Part shown: positions 7,654 to 16,361 of the stretch, piece after piece
Layout of the letters: each line of letters starts with the position of its first letter
Numbering within the stretch: the stretch's first letter is position 1
Assembly: GCA_016202305.1 (NCBI GenBank)
Contig: JACQPB010000005.1
Coordinates: 1 to 53,302, forward strand
Direction of reading: 5' to 3'
DNA from: Candidatus Iainarchaeum sp.
Lineage (GTDB): Archaea; Iainarchaeota; Iainarchaeia; Iainarchaeales; Iainarchaeaceae
Length of the DNA: 53,302 nucleotides
Position numbers and translations under genes: made by a program
Notes under the pieces: generated by a model
Seen by the model: only the letters and a program-made list of their open reading frames with translations
Told to the model about the DNA's origin: nothing
Databases searched by the model: none

Positions 7654-8411
7654 TCCAGACCACTCAGCTCCCTGAGGGCCTCTATTTCCTTCTCATTGAG
7701 CTTACCGCACACTATGAGGGACTGCGGATAGGCCGTGAATCCGCATGACTTGAGCTGCTCCATGGTGCCGGCCCTGACCTGCTGTGCGGAGGAGCCCATC
7801 CCTGCCATGCCGACGGCAATGCTTTCGGAAAGCACGCTCTTTTCGCGCCTTTCCTCTATTCTTTCGAGCAATGAGATGGCATGGGTTATGCCCATCATCC
7901 TGCCTTCCTCGTTCCTCACGTCGAGCAGGCACATGGTGTGGAGGCCGAGCTTCTTGTTTTCGAGGATTGCATCGTAGAACCCTTCTGGCTCGTAATTGTC
8001 CTCGTGGAAGACTATGCTCGTGGTCCTGCCGAATTTGTACCTCTCCAATCCGGTGAATGCCATGAAATCGAAAATGCTTATCCCGGCGATTGCGGCTGCC
8101 TTCACGCCGGCTTTCCTGGCGTCGAGAAGCAGCTGTATGTGCGTCGTGGCATTGAGGGGATTGCCGTATACTGCCAGGGCCACATTTTTCCCCTTTGCCT
8201 CCTCCAGTATTTTCGCGAATTCCTCCTCGACAGCCTTCCTGTCCAGCACCTCCACCGCCTTCCCTGCCGCTTTTTCCAGCCCTTCGGGCCCGCCGGAGGA
8301 ATATGCCGAGGTGTAGCCATCGAGGTAGACGCTTTCGCTCGCCCTGAAGGCTTCAAGAGCTTCCTGCGTGAGGTGCCCCGGGGACAGGCCTATGCCTACT
8401 ATGTAAAGCAT
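7650..8411 (-). CDS. dphB: Diphthine synthase
   Basis: A 253-aa SAM-dependent methyltransferase of the tetrapyrrole-methylase fold. The N-terminus MLYIVGIGLSPGHLTQEALEAF is diagnostic, followed by VYLDGYTS, ALAVYGNPLNATTH and the long C-terminal FTAYPQSLIVCGKLNEKEIEAL. It methylates the modified histidine of elongation factor 2 during diphthamide synthesis, a pathway found in archaea and eukaryotes but not bacteria, so it is a strong domain marker. A TATA-like AATATTTAA element lies about 28 nt upstream. DUF357 follows with an ATGA overlap. Confidence 0.95.
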   Translation of the reverse strand: MLYIVGIGLSPGHLTQEALEAFRASESVYLDGYTSAYSSGGPEGLEKAAGKAVEVLDRKAVEEEFAKILEEAKGKNVALAVYGNPLNATTHIQLLLDARKAGVKAAAIAGISIFDFMAFTGLERYKFGRTTSIVFHEDNYEPEGFYDAILENKKLGLHTMCLLDVRNEEGRMMGITHAISLLERIEERREKSVLSESIAVGMAGMGSSAQQVRAGTMEQLKSCGFTAYPQSLIVCGKLNEKEIEALRELSGLE

Positions 8412-8608
8412 GATACCAGTATTTCCGGAAAGTCTTAAATATTACTCAGGGGGAGGCATGGCGAATGTCCCCGAACTCATGGCCTGTGCAATCCGCAGGC
8501 CTCACACGGGATTATGCTGGATTCAGGCCATGGGGCGGAATATGCAGGCGTGGTTTTGGAAATGTATGGAGGCCTTTGCCATGGGGAAAACAGGATTGGG
8601 AATGAGGT

Positions 8609-9445
8609 TCATCCGCAGTTACCAGCCGCAACCGTCCAGACGTTCCTCGTGCCAGTTATGAAGCCGAGCGACACGACTATGACTTTTATGTAGTTCCTCT
8701 GGAACTCGTCCTTTATTTCGGCGTCAACTATGTGCACTATCGCCACTATCAGCGCGATTTTTATGATGGGAAACGCCAGCGGGAAAGAGCCGATGATTGC
8801 ATTGGAAACGAAATGCTGCTCCGAGCACGTGAACACCGTCGTGGCTATGTAAGAGGATACGCCATCTATCGCCTGGCCTATCACCGCAAGGCTGTTGAGG
8901 CCGTCATCAGCGAAGCCTTTCAGGAATTTCGAGGCGAGGAATATGGCTATGGCGCTCACGATTGCTATTGCGAGTATGGTGCCTGCGAGGATGGCCAGGT
9001 CTATGGGGAGCGTGAAATAGAACGCGAGCGCGGAAACAAGCAGGATTGTGCCGAAAATACCGAACGCCCTGTCGTCCTTTTCCGTTGCCGGGAAGAGTTT
9101 CCTGCCTGCGAACACAGAGGCAATCATGAGGATTATTATGGCGTACCAGAGACCCGGGGTATGCGTGTAAAAACCGAGCTCAAGCGGGTTCAGCGTGTAC
9201 GGGAGTAGCCCTGAATCCTGGAACGTCCTTATGAGGGTGCCGAAAACCAGGTAGGGTATCATGAAAAGCATGATGCGGTAATCCAGCTTCACCGAGTGCT
9301 TCCTGAGGAGCGGCCCGACAACCCATATCAGGACAGGGAACGTTATGACTATCAGGATGAGCGTGTTGACCAGCGTGAATCCGCCGTTGTTGGAAGGGCC
9401 GAGGACTGAATTGATGATTGAGGTGAAATCCGCCATAAGGGCCAT
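8609..9445 (-). CDS. DUF63 family membrane protein
   Basis: A 278-aa protein with about seven to eight transmembrane helices. The segments YRIMLFMIPYLVFGTLIRTFQDSG and VIGQAIDGVSSYIATTVF, plus the final GFITGTRNVW, follow the pattern of archaeal DUF63 integral membrane proteins, a conserved family without known function. Starts at ATG 9445 or ATG 9436 are both possible; an AT-rich promoter (AAAAATAAAGG and TTATAATA) lies directly upstream. The ~200 bp between this gene and dphB contains no convincing gene. Confidence 0.8.
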   Translation of the reverse strand: MALMADFTSIINSVLGPSNNGGFTLVNTLILIVITFPVLIWVVGPLLRKHSVKLDYRIMLFMIPYLVFGTLIRTFQDSGLLPYTLNPLELGFYTHTPGLWYAIIILMIASVFAGRKLFPATEKDDRAFGIFGTILLVSALAFYFTLPIDLAILAGTILAIAIVSAIAIFLASKFLKGFADDGLNSLAVIGQAIDGVSSYIATTVFTCSEQHFVSNAIIGSFPLAFPIIKIALIVAIVHIVDAEIKDEFQRNYIKVIVVSLGFITGTRNVWTVAAGNCG

Positions 9446-9609
9446 CTTCCGGGTTGTATTATAACCTTTATTTTTCAGTTAATATTGCATGCATTCTAAA
9501 CAGTTAAAAATCATTGGGTTGCCCGACATAAAAGTAATGCTGGGCAGAGAATTGCCGCCGCTGGTGCAGGTGCAGGGGCCGTGGAAGTGCTTGTGAGCGG
9601 GTCATTCGT

Positions 9610-10677
9610 ATGCGGACTTCAGGAATAGCTGTGCAGGCGAGGCAGGCAAACGGGATGCATGCCATGCTTGCGCAGAAACAGGTTTTCGACTACGGGAAAA
9701 AGCCGCTGCGAAGGGGCGGCTGCGTGGTGTTCCCGCTGAAAAAAGGCGCGGGGAAAAGCGCTGCCGCCATTGCAAGGGCGTTTCCCGGAGCCAGGCTCAC
9801 GCGGGCAGAATTCACGGAAAGGGAAGCGAAGCCGCGCACAATCAGGGAAGCTCTGCGGAAGAAGCTTTCCGCAAAGGAGCTCGCGCTAGTGCCGAGCTCA
9901 TTCGACCTGCTCGGCGACGTGGCCATAATCGAGTTGCCCAAAGGGATTGCGAAAAAGGCGAAGAAAATAGGTGAAGCGCTCATGCGCGTCAACAAGTCCG
10001 TGGAATCAGTATACCTCAAGACAGGGGCGCACAAGGGCGTTTTCAGGAGCGAGCCAGTGAGGCTTGTCGCTGGCAGGAGGAAGAAGTTCGCCACTTACAG
10101 GGAACATGGCTGCGTTTTCCGCGTCAGCATCGGGAAAGTTTTTTTTTCCCCGCGTCTCTCCACCGAGAGGAAGCGCATAGCCTCGCTCATAATGCCGGGC
10201 GAGAAAATCGCGGCGCTCTTCGCAGGAGTAGGGCCTTTTCCGATAGTGTTCGCGAAGAACTCCGGAATGGCCTCGGCCGCCGCAATCGAGCTCAACCCCG
10301 CGGCCGTGGATGACATGGAGGAGAACATCAGGCTCAACAAGGCGGAGAATAAGGTCGAGGCTGTCCTGGGCGACGTCAAGGGGCTCTCCCGCGACAAAAA
10401 CTTTGCAGGCCTCTTCGACCGCGCGGTGATGCCGCTTCCGAAAGGGGGCGAGGATTTCCTCGAGGACGCGATACGCTACATAAAGCCTTCAGGCGGTGTC
10501 GTGCACTATTACCAGTTCGTCAGCCGTGACGACCCTTACACCATCCCTTTGCGGCAGATTGCAGCGGCATGCGAAAAGTTGGGCCGGAAATTTGGCATCC
10601 TGTTCAGCAGGAAAGTGCGCGAGTACGCGCCGGACACAATCCAAGTCGTGGTTGATTTCAGGGTTTTCGAGGCCTGA
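9610..10677 (+). CDS. trm5: tRNA (guanine(37)-N1)-methyltransferase Trm5
   Basis: A 355-aa class I SAM methyltransferase. The N-terminal D1-like domain is about 1-60, the central domain contains the conserved linker VFFSPRLSTERKRIASLIMPGEK, and the catalytic Rossmann domain has ALFAGVGPFPIVFAK (SAM loop), the acidic AIELNPAA, and MPLPKGGEDFLEDA as motif IV. Trm5 places m1G37 next to the anticodon and prevents +1 frameshifting; it is archaeal/eukaryotic, whereas bacteria use TrmD. The tRNA-Arg(CCG) later in this window has G at position 37 after G36, a plausible substrate. A divergent promoter region separates it from the DUF63 gene. Confidence 0.92.
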   Translation: MRTSGIAVQARQANGMHAMLAQKQVFDYGKKPLRRGGCVVFPLKKGAGKSAAAIARAFPGARLTRAEFTEREAKPRTIREALRKKLSAKELALVPSSFDLLGDVAIIELPKGIAKKAKKIGEALMRVNKSVESVYLKTGAHKGVFRSEPVRLVAGRRKKFATYREHGCVFRVSIGKVFFSPRLSTERKRIASLIMPGEKIAALFAGVGPFPIVFAKNSGMASAAAIELNPAAVDDMEENIRLNKAENKVEAVLGDVKGLSRDKNFAGLFDRAVMPLPKGGEDFLEDAIRYIKPSGGVVHYYQFVSRDDPYTIPLRQIAAACEKLGRKFGILFSRKVREYAPDTIQVVVDFRVFEA

Positions 10678-10850
10678 CATTTTTCCAGCTGGCTGATTGA
10701 AGTGGGTATATTTGCAGGAGCCCCAAATCTGGCCCCGAAAAAGCCTGAAACGTGAAGGGCGGTACAGATCCCTCCTTCTTGGTCCGTGCAGGAATAAGTG
10801 CATGGCCTCATTATGTTTGTTGTGGGTTTCGGGGCTTGTGCCTGCCCCGG

Positions 10851-11465
10851 CTAATGCTTTGATTTTGCAATTCCCAAGAGCCGGTTCCTGTGTGAAACTG
10901 CCAGACTTAATGAATTGTAAACTTTGTGCCACGAGACAAATAGGTTGCTTGATTTTCTCGCGGAAAACCTTTCAGAAAAATTCGGGACACTCATTTTTTG
11001 CAAAACTTGGGCTGTGAACACACTCAGGAAATCTTTTGTAATAGGTTCAAAAATTTCGCTCGCTGTTTGAATTCCAGCCAATATAAGGTTTGCGTATTCA
11101 TGTTCACTGCCTGCAGGTATTCCACCTTCAAAGAGGTTGTTTAATTGGCTCTCAATTATTTCACATTCTACCCTAAGCTGCGCCAGTTTTCTCGATATTT
11201 CCCCGATTATCTTTTTCTGTTCTTGGATAGGCCGTCTCATGAACCGCTTCGTTAAAAATTTCCTGGTAGGGAGTCCTAATTCGTAAGAGAGAAGTATTGC
11301 TTCAGGGCATATATTTGTCTCCGATTTTAGCTGGCGCATTAGTTGGCTTCTCCCCCTGTCATTTTGGCGTTTGGATGCTAGCGCTTCATCCACAATTGAA
11401 GTCGTTTCAGCAAGGTCACGCCGAATTTTTGAGGCATTGCTTCTGTTTGGGCGGAGTCTTCTCAT
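10851..11465 (-). CDS. Orphan helical protein, lower GC
   Basis: A 204-aa basic, mostly helical protein of unrecognised family. It has no signal or membrane segments. The middle (EQKKIIGEISRKLAQLRVECEIIESQLNNLFEG) could form a short coiled coil. A TATA-like CATTTAAAATG about 28 nt upstream of the ATG supports it as a real leaderless gene. Base composition is visibly more AT-rich than Trm5 and the symporter on either side, so it may be an acquired single-gene insertion. Confidence 0.6.
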   Translation of the reverse strand: MRRLRPNRSNASKIRRDLAETTSIVDEALASKRQNDRGRSQLMRQLKSETNICPEAILLSYELGLPTRKFLTKRFMRRPIQEQKKIIGEISRKLAQLRVECEIIESQLNNLFEGGIPAGSEHEYANLILAGIQTASEIFEPITKDFLSVFTAQVLQKMSVPNFSERFSARKSSNLFVSWHKVYNSLSLAVSHRNRLLGIAKSKH

Positions 11466-11642
11466 AAAATCACTTCTGTATAGTTGAACATTTTAAATGA
11501 ATGCACAATGGGCTTATTGGTCAAACTGGTCATCGTCAAATGCCATTATAATGCCTTAAAATGGCCAAATAGGCCAGTTGCGTGTGAATGAACGCAGTAC
11601 TGAGATTAACTTTTTAACCTCTTCTGGTGACAAATAAGGTGG

Positions 11643-13136
11643 ATGGATTTTACACAAATAGGCATTATTTTCGCCCTTTTCCTGATGCTGATTATCGGCC
11701 TGTATGCCGGAAGGAAAGTGAACGGAAAACTGGAGAATTACTTTGTCGCCGGCAGAAAACTGGCGGCCCCGGTAGTCGCGCTTGCGTTGGTTGGCCAGGC
11801 CATTGACGGCAATTCGACAATGGCAAATACAGGTCTGGCCTCGGAATTCGGGCTATGGGCCGGCGCAGTGCTCCCTATAGGGCTGGCTATATCCCTTCTG
11901 TTTTTGGGCAGGTTTTTTGCAAAGCCGCTCCATGAGATGAAGCTTCTCACCCTCGCGGATTTTTTCAGGCAAAAGTATGACAGGAAAATAGAGTTTATCG
12001 CTTCCATAATACTGCTTATCGGCTTCGGGTTCCTGCTTGCAGGCAACCTTGCTTCAATCGCCCTTCTCCTCGAAATCATTTTCCACGTCCAATATGGCAC
12101 GCTGGTGATAGCTCTCTCACTCTTCGTCTTGGCGTACATAATACTCGGCGGCATAATATCCGACATACTGACAGACACCCTGCAGGTCGGGTTTTTTGTG
12201 GTTGCCGTTGCACTCGCCTGCGGATTCCTTCTCTTCAGCAACAGCGGTCTCGGGGCATTCGCTTCGGAAAAAGGCCTGTCATTGATAAGTGTCACGCAGC
12301 TTCTCAACCCAGCGGAGGGCGCACTTGTCAACTGGGCAACGATCGTGGCGCTCGGCCTCGGGAATATCCTCGCAATTGATTTCGTCACGAGGATTCTATC
12401 AGCCAGGTCCCCGGAGGCAGCCAAGAACGGGTGCTATCTCGCCGCGGGAGGTACCATGCTGTTTGCGCTGCCATTTTCATTTTTCGCCATTTATGCGGCG
12501 GATTCCGGTATCAGCGCCGTTGAGGGCATACCTTTCTTTGTCACGTTTGCTGTGCAAACCTTTCCGCCCATCATCAACTTTATGCTTCTCGCTGCAATAG
12601 TCTCCATTGCCCTGTCAACGATTGACGGCGCAATGCTCAGCATGGGCAATATCTTCATGAGGAACGTGCTGGACATAAAGGAGGGCAGCGGCTCGGAGGA
12701 TGCGATGCTCTATTACGCAAGGATTTCGATTTTGCCGATAACCGCAGCTGCGATGCTCTTCGCGCTTCTCTTCCCGAATCCCGGCATAATGCTCACTGTT
12801 GCCTTCGATGTGCTGTTCGCCTCATGTCTCGTGCCTTTCGTGGCACCTTTTTTCGTGAAAAGGCCGAGCATCAATGCCGCGCTTGCAGCAATAATAGCCG
12901 GGGGAGTTGTCAGAATAGTTTTTGCGGTACTCACACCAACAACATTCGGCGTGGAAAACACTTTCTTCTATCTGGAAAACACTTTTATAACCGCTGAAAT
13001 GGACGGCCTCGGCACAATAATTTCCCCGATGGTTTCACTCGCGGCATTCGCTTTTGTCACATGGAGGGAAAATACAAAAAAGGTGACAGGTAATAGGCTG
13101 CTTTCCGGCCTACAGAAATTGTTTGATTTTTCGTGA
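11643..13136 (+). CDS. Sodium:solute symporter (SSS family)
   Basis: A 497-aa protein with about 13 transmembrane helices, as expected for the LeuT-fold SSS family. Recognisable segments are YAGRKVNGKLENYFVAGRKL (loop after TM1), VGQAIDGNSTMANTG (unwound TM2 region), HEMKLLTLADFFRQKYDRK and AIVSIALSTIDGAMLSMGNI, the latter holding the Ser/Thr of the Na2-type site. Substrate cannot be told; members carry sugars, amino acids, proline or urea. GGTGG immediately precedes the ATG and a TTAACTTTTTAA element lies about 30 nt upstream. The next small membrane gene overlaps or abuts the stop. Confidence 0.88.
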   Translation: MDFTQIGIIFALFLMLIIGLYAGRKVNGKLENYFVAGRKLAAPVVALALVGQAIDGNSTMANTGLASEFGLWAGAVLPIGLAISLLFLGRFFAKPLHEMKLLTLADFFRQKYDRKIEFIASIILLIGFGFLLAGNLASIALLLEIIFHVQYGTLVIALSLFVLAYIILGGIISDILTDTLQVGFFVVAVALACGFLLFSNSGLGAFASEKGLSLISVTQLLNPAEGALVNWATIVALGLGNILAIDFVTRILSARSPEAAKNGCYLAAGGTMLFALPFSFFAIYAADSGISAVEGIPFFVTFAVQTFPPIINFMLLAAIVSIALSTIDGAMLSMGNIFMRNVLDIKEGSGSEDAMLYYARISILPITAAAMLFALLFPNPGIMLTVAFDVLFASCLVPFVAPFFVKRPSINAALAAIIAGGVVRIVFAVLTPTTFGVENTFFYLENTFITAEMDGLGTIISPMVSLAAFAFVTWRENTKKVTGNRLLSGLQKLFDFS

Positions 13137-13144
13137 GTGGTCAT

Positions 13145-13588
13145 ATGAACGAAACCAAAAAGTCGCTGAGTTTTTCGCCGGAGCAGGCCAACATGCTCAA
13201 GCAAAACATAATCAAGAATGTGACTGCAGTGCTCGTGAGCATTGTCTTTGGCATATGGGTGTTCCCGCGCGTGCAGGCCGTTGACCCGGACTCGCTGATT
13301 AATGCGTTCTTTTTCCTGAGCATTTTCCCGCTGGGCGCAATGTTCGCCTATTTTGCATTCAATTACGGCGACACAAGGATCAGCATACTCATACACAGGG
13401 TATTTGCCGACGTTTCCTCGTTCATATTCCTCATCGTGATTTTCTGCTCATTAACGTTCGCCACCGTGCTTGGCATAATAGCTTATCCATCTTTCACGTT
13501 CCCCTTTATGGCGCTCTCGGCATTCCTGATACTCGGCTGCGTGGCCTATGACTTCTGGCAGTTCATGCTTGCGATAACCACGAAATAG
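13145..13588 (+). CDS. Four-helix membrane protein coupled to symporter
   Basis: A 147-aa protein with four predicted helices after a polar N-terminus of about 25 residues (NETKKSLSFSPEQANMLKQ). The last three helices run almost continuously (FADVSSFIFLIVIF..., LTFATVLGIIAY..., FMALSAFLILGCVAYDFWQFMLAI). The track start, GTG 13133, overlaps the symporter stop; ATG 13145 is more likely. Tight linkage suggests an accessory subunit of the symporter, similar in position to small partners of some SSS transporters, but this is inference; the family is not recognised. Confidence 0.6.
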   Translation: MNETKKSLSFSPEQANMLKQNIIKNVTAVLVSIVFGIWVFPRVQAVDPDSLINAFFFLSIFPLGAMFAYFAFNYGDTRISILIHRVFADVSSFIFLIVIFCSLTFATVLGIIAYPSFTFPFMALSAFLILGCVAYDFWQFMLAITTK

Positions 13589-13603
13589 GCGGATAAGGGC
13601 AGG

Positions 13604-14383
13604 TTATGGTTTTTTCGCGCTCAGGACAAAGAACTCTCCGTGGTCAGTGACTTCTACATGGAAGCCTTCCTGCAGGAGAAGCTTTCTCATCGGCTCGGGG
13701 TCAACGGTTTCGAGGCTCGCAAGCTCAGGGTCGCGCGCAAGCAGTGATTCGACCTCTCGGGTTATGTCTAGAACATCGGCCTGAAATGCTTTTGGATTTC
13801 CCATCAGCATTCCGCTTCGGATAAGGGCTTTTCTATCATTACGCATCGGCAGGTAAGTAGCTACCGTCTTTCTCCTGAATTCCTCCGGACTGACTTTTCG
13901 GTAATCAACAATCAGTATGGCATCGGCCATTCGCGCTATTTTCCTGAGGGTGCCAATCCGCCTATGTGGCTCTACATGGCCAAACACCTCGGCAGCCACG
14001 GCGAGGGAGATTTTTCCCGCATGAAAGCTTGGAGGGTTCCTTATGTCGCCATGCAGGACTTCGGCTGTCGGATGGGCTGCTCTCAGGCCCTGGACGATTT
14101 TGGGGCTTTGGTCCAGAAAAATCCTTTCCCTGAAAGGCAAATTGTGTATCAGGGGCGAGGTACCGGGCCCGATTTCCAGTGCTACCGCATTCCCTGGTTC
14201 AGGCACAAGGGCCTTTATCCTCGCCGCGAGCAATTCCCGGTTTTGCCGGGTTTCCTTTACAAATGATTGGAGCCTGTCACCTTCCACATAATGGCCCCCG
14301 GAAAACCATTTTCTTGCTTCAGGGCGCTTCAGGATTTCTCTTTTGCCGGGCCGTTTCACAATAATCCTAATCTTGGAACACAT
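13604..14383 (-). CDS. SAM-dependent methyltransferase
   Basis: A 259-aa protein with a class I Rossmann methyltransferase core: motif I AVALEIGPGTSPLIHNL, an acidic residue after strand 2 (IFLDQSP), motif II/III HGDIRNPP and LAVAAEVFGHV. The N-terminal 60 residues are basic and precede the core; the C-terminal half is helical with a final strand pair (FHVEVTDHGEFFVLSAKKP). Substrate is unknown. It converges on the symporter operon with a 15-bp gap. Confidence 0.75.
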   Translation of the reverse strand: MCSKIRIIVKRPGKREILKRPEARKWFSGGHYVEGDRLQSFVKETRQNRELLAARIKALVPEPGNAVALEIGPGTSPLIHNLPFRERIFLDQSPKIVQGLRAAHPTAEVLHGDIRNPPSFHAGKISLAVAAEVFGHVEPHRRIGTLRKIARMADAILIVDYRKVSPEEFRRKTVATYLPMRNDRKALIRSGMLMGNPKAFQADVLDITREVESLLARDPELASLETVDPEPMRKLLLQEGFHVEVTDHGEFFVLSAKKP

Positions 14384-14434
14384 TAATTAGCTTTACCATG
14401 TTTCCGGGAGAGCCATATAAAATCATGGGAATTT

Positions 14435-14794
14435 TCATGGTTTTCTGTACCGTGGCAGCCTTCTCTGGAGGCGCGCCCTTGGCACGTTTTTCAGCCGCGC
14501 CATCTCCATCCGGTCCATGTGCATCGTGAATTTTTCTGCTATTTCAGCCCTTTTCTCTGGCGTAAGGGCGTACCGGTCCATGCCGACGGAGCGTATGGCT
14601 GCTACAACTTTCTGGATTGCCGCATCCAGCTTGCCTTCGTAAGTGGACGGCTGTGTCCTTCCGTGCTGGTATGCGGCAATCATTTCATTCATGGCCTCCT
14701 TAAATATTCTCATTGCCTGTGGGTCAGCTTCCACGCGCTGCACAATCTCATCAGGCAAACTTTTTCTAACCGCAATGTAATGTTCTTCCGGCAT
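14435..14794 (-). CDS. Hypothetical helical protein
   Basis: A 119-aa charged helical protein (VQRVEADPQAMRIFKEAMNEMIAAY ... IAEKFTMHMDRMEMARLKNVPRARLQRRLPRYRKP) with a very basic C-terminus that could bind nucleic acid. No family recognised. The track start is a TTG just before ATG 14794, which is preferred. It lies upstream of, and divergent from, the adenylate kinase gene. Confidence 0.5.
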   Translation of the reverse strand: MPEEHYIAVRKSLPDEIVQRVEADPQAMRIFKEAMNEMIAAYQHGRTQPSTYEGKLDAAIQKVVAAIRSVGMDRYALTPEKRAEIAEKFTMHMDRMEMARLKNVPRARLQRRLPRYRKP

Positions 14795-14880
14795 CAAGCA
14801 CCCTCAGTCAGGCAATAGGACTTTTCGACACTGGCCTTAATAAAGCTTTTCGCGCTGTTCTTGTTGTTTGGGCGAGTCAG

Positions 14881-15519
14881 ATGAATCTTGTTCTTCTCGG
14901 TCCGCCGGGAACAGGGAAAGGCACCATAGCGAAGTTCATAGAGGTGCGCTTCGGGTGCGCGCACGTTTCCACCGGCGACCTCCTGCGCGATGAGGTGGCT
15001 TCCCGCACCGCTGTCGGCCTCGAGATAGAGCCGGTGATGAATTCTGGCGCCCTTGTTGATGACGCAATAGTCCTGAGGGTGCTTGAGAAGACGCTTGCGG
15101 GGCTGAAAGGCAAATCTTTCGTGCTTGACGGATTCCCGCGCACGCTGGAGCAGGGCGAAATCCTCGAGCCGCTGCTTGCGCGCCTCGGCATCGCACTCGA
15201 CCTCGTGCTCGAGATTGACTCGCCAGAGGAAATAATCGTGAAGAGGCTTTCTGCGCGCAGGCAGTGCGTTTCCTGCAAGCGGATTTACGGCCTTGACGTG
15301 CCTTCAAAGAATGAGGGCCTCTGCGACGAATGCGGCTCCCAGACAGTTCTCAGGAAGGACGACGAGCCGGAAGTGGTGAAGGAGAGGCTGAGGCTGTACA
15401 ATGACATAACGAGGCCCTTGAGTGACTTCTATTCAGGGAGGGGCCTTCTCAGGAAGATAGACGGTGACAGGACACTGCAGGAGATTTTCGCCGAGGTTGA
15501 GAAGCTGCTCTCGCCATAA
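14881..15519 (+). CDS. adk: Adenylate kinase, long form with zinc LID
   Basis: A 212-aa protein. The P-loop GPPGTGKGTIAKFIE is at residues 7-21, then the AMP-binding CAHVSTGDLLRDEV, the GFPRTLEQGE motif, and a LID domain with CVSCKRIYGLDVPSKNEGLCDECG, i.e. two CxxC pairs coordinating Zn. It interconverts ATP + AMP and 2 ADP. The architecture is that of bacterial long-form Adk, not the short trimeric AdkA of Euryarchaeota or Crenarchaeota, consistent with bacterial-type nucleotide kinases in DPANN genomes. A TTAATAAAG element lies about 40 nt upstream. Confidence 0.95.
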   Translation: MNLVLLGPPGTGKGTIAKFIEVRFGCAHVSTGDLLRDEVASRTAVGLEIEPVMNSGALVDDAIVLRVLEKTLAGLKGKSFVLDGFPRTLEQGEILEPLLARLGIALDLVLEIDSPEEIIVKRLSARRQCVSCKRIYGLDVPSKNEGLCDECGSQTVLRKDDEPEVVKERLRLYNDITRPLSDFYSGRGLLRKIDGDRTLQEIFAEVEKLLSP

Positions 15520-15540
15520 CATTGGGATATGATTAAGCAG

Positions 15541-16299
15541 TTATGCATTAAGTTTGTAACCTAATGATTTTTTCCTCTTGTCGCGCAGCAGACTCCATGG
15601 ATAGTAATCATATCCTGCGGCCTTCATTATGTAGGAATTTAATGAACCAAGATAACCATATACCCTTAAAACTGAATCTAAATGCCCCCGCTTAACAGCC
15701 CCGAGATTTTGATGTGAAAACACTCCCAGCCCTTGCTCACGCCATTTACTCATTTTTTCAGGGTCGATCCCTGACTCGTGCTCCAACTTATCCATCTCTG
15801 CCTCTATAACTATATAAAGGTCGCATAATTCGCCGGCGTTTTTTTTAAAATCCGGGCTAAATTTATTGGAATGCTGCGCTTCTTTTATATCTTTTTCTAA
15901 TAATGGGTGTTCAGCGTCCCTTTCCCTCAATGCCTTTAAAATGGCTTTTTTTTCTTCTGGATCTATATCAAGCTTCCGCCTAATTTTTTGGATAAGGCTT
16001 AAGACATTTTCAATTACCTTCATGTCGCGAGGTGCCACCCCGGATTTCCTTAAATTATGGAAAAATACGCCCTTCAATCTTGGAATGAAGAATCCAAGAT
16101 GGCGGGAATGCAGGCTATGCCTGGGGTATATTTTTCTATATCCTTCAGGTACCGCCTTGCCAATAAAACCAGGTAAGCGCTTTTTCCCACTCATAGTTTG
16201 ATTAGCCTTTACGAAGATAGTCTCTGGAGTATAGGTTTTTTGATTCCTTTCAAGACTTTCGACTTTTTTCCCAACAGCGGCATAGGAGATATTTCGCAT
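15541..16299 (-). CDS. Orphan basic protein, lower GC
   Basis: About 252 aa, basic, with many Lys/Arg and His (RKIYPRHSLHSRHLGFFIPRLKG) and a central helical region (VIENVLSLIQKIRRKLDIDPEEKKAILKALRERDAEHPLLEKDIKEA). No family recognised. ATG 16299 is chosen over the track's 16338 because an AAATTTATTAA element falls about 30-35 nt upstream of it. AT-rich relative to adk and the PfkB gene on either side, like the other orphans in this window. It might bind nucleic acid, judged only from charge. Confidence 0.55.
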   Translation of the reverse strand: MRNISYAAVGKKVESLERNQKTYTPETIFVKANQTMSGKKRLPGFIGKAVPEGYRKIYPRHSLHSRHLGFFIPRLKGVFFHNLRKSGVAPRDMKVIENVLSLIQKIRRKLDIDPEEKKAILKALRERDAEHPLLEKDIKEAQHSNKFSPDFKKNAGELCDLYIVIEAEMDKLEHESGIDPEKMSKWREQGLGVFSHQNLGAVKRGHLDSVLRVYGYLGSLNSYIMKAAGYDYYPWSLLRDKRKKSLGYKLNA

Positions 16300-16361
16300 A
16301 AATACTAATAGCAAGTTGCCATTAATAAATTTAATCAACTAAAACCTTTATTGATGACCGG

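Noticed and set aside
8410-8661. 83-aa plus ORF between dphB and DUF63
   Set aside because: It overlaps the 3' end of the DUF63 gene, has no family pattern and no promoter or RBS.
9500-9612. Ala/Gly-rich open frame (AAAGAGAGAVEVLVSG) just before trm5
   Set aside because: No start codon, short, ends inside trm5; probably chance.
10489-10932. Minus-strand ORFs across the trm5 3' end and the following gap
   Set aside because: They overlap conserved Trm5 codons and show no recognisable protein features; the 10678-10850 gap is treated as non-coding.
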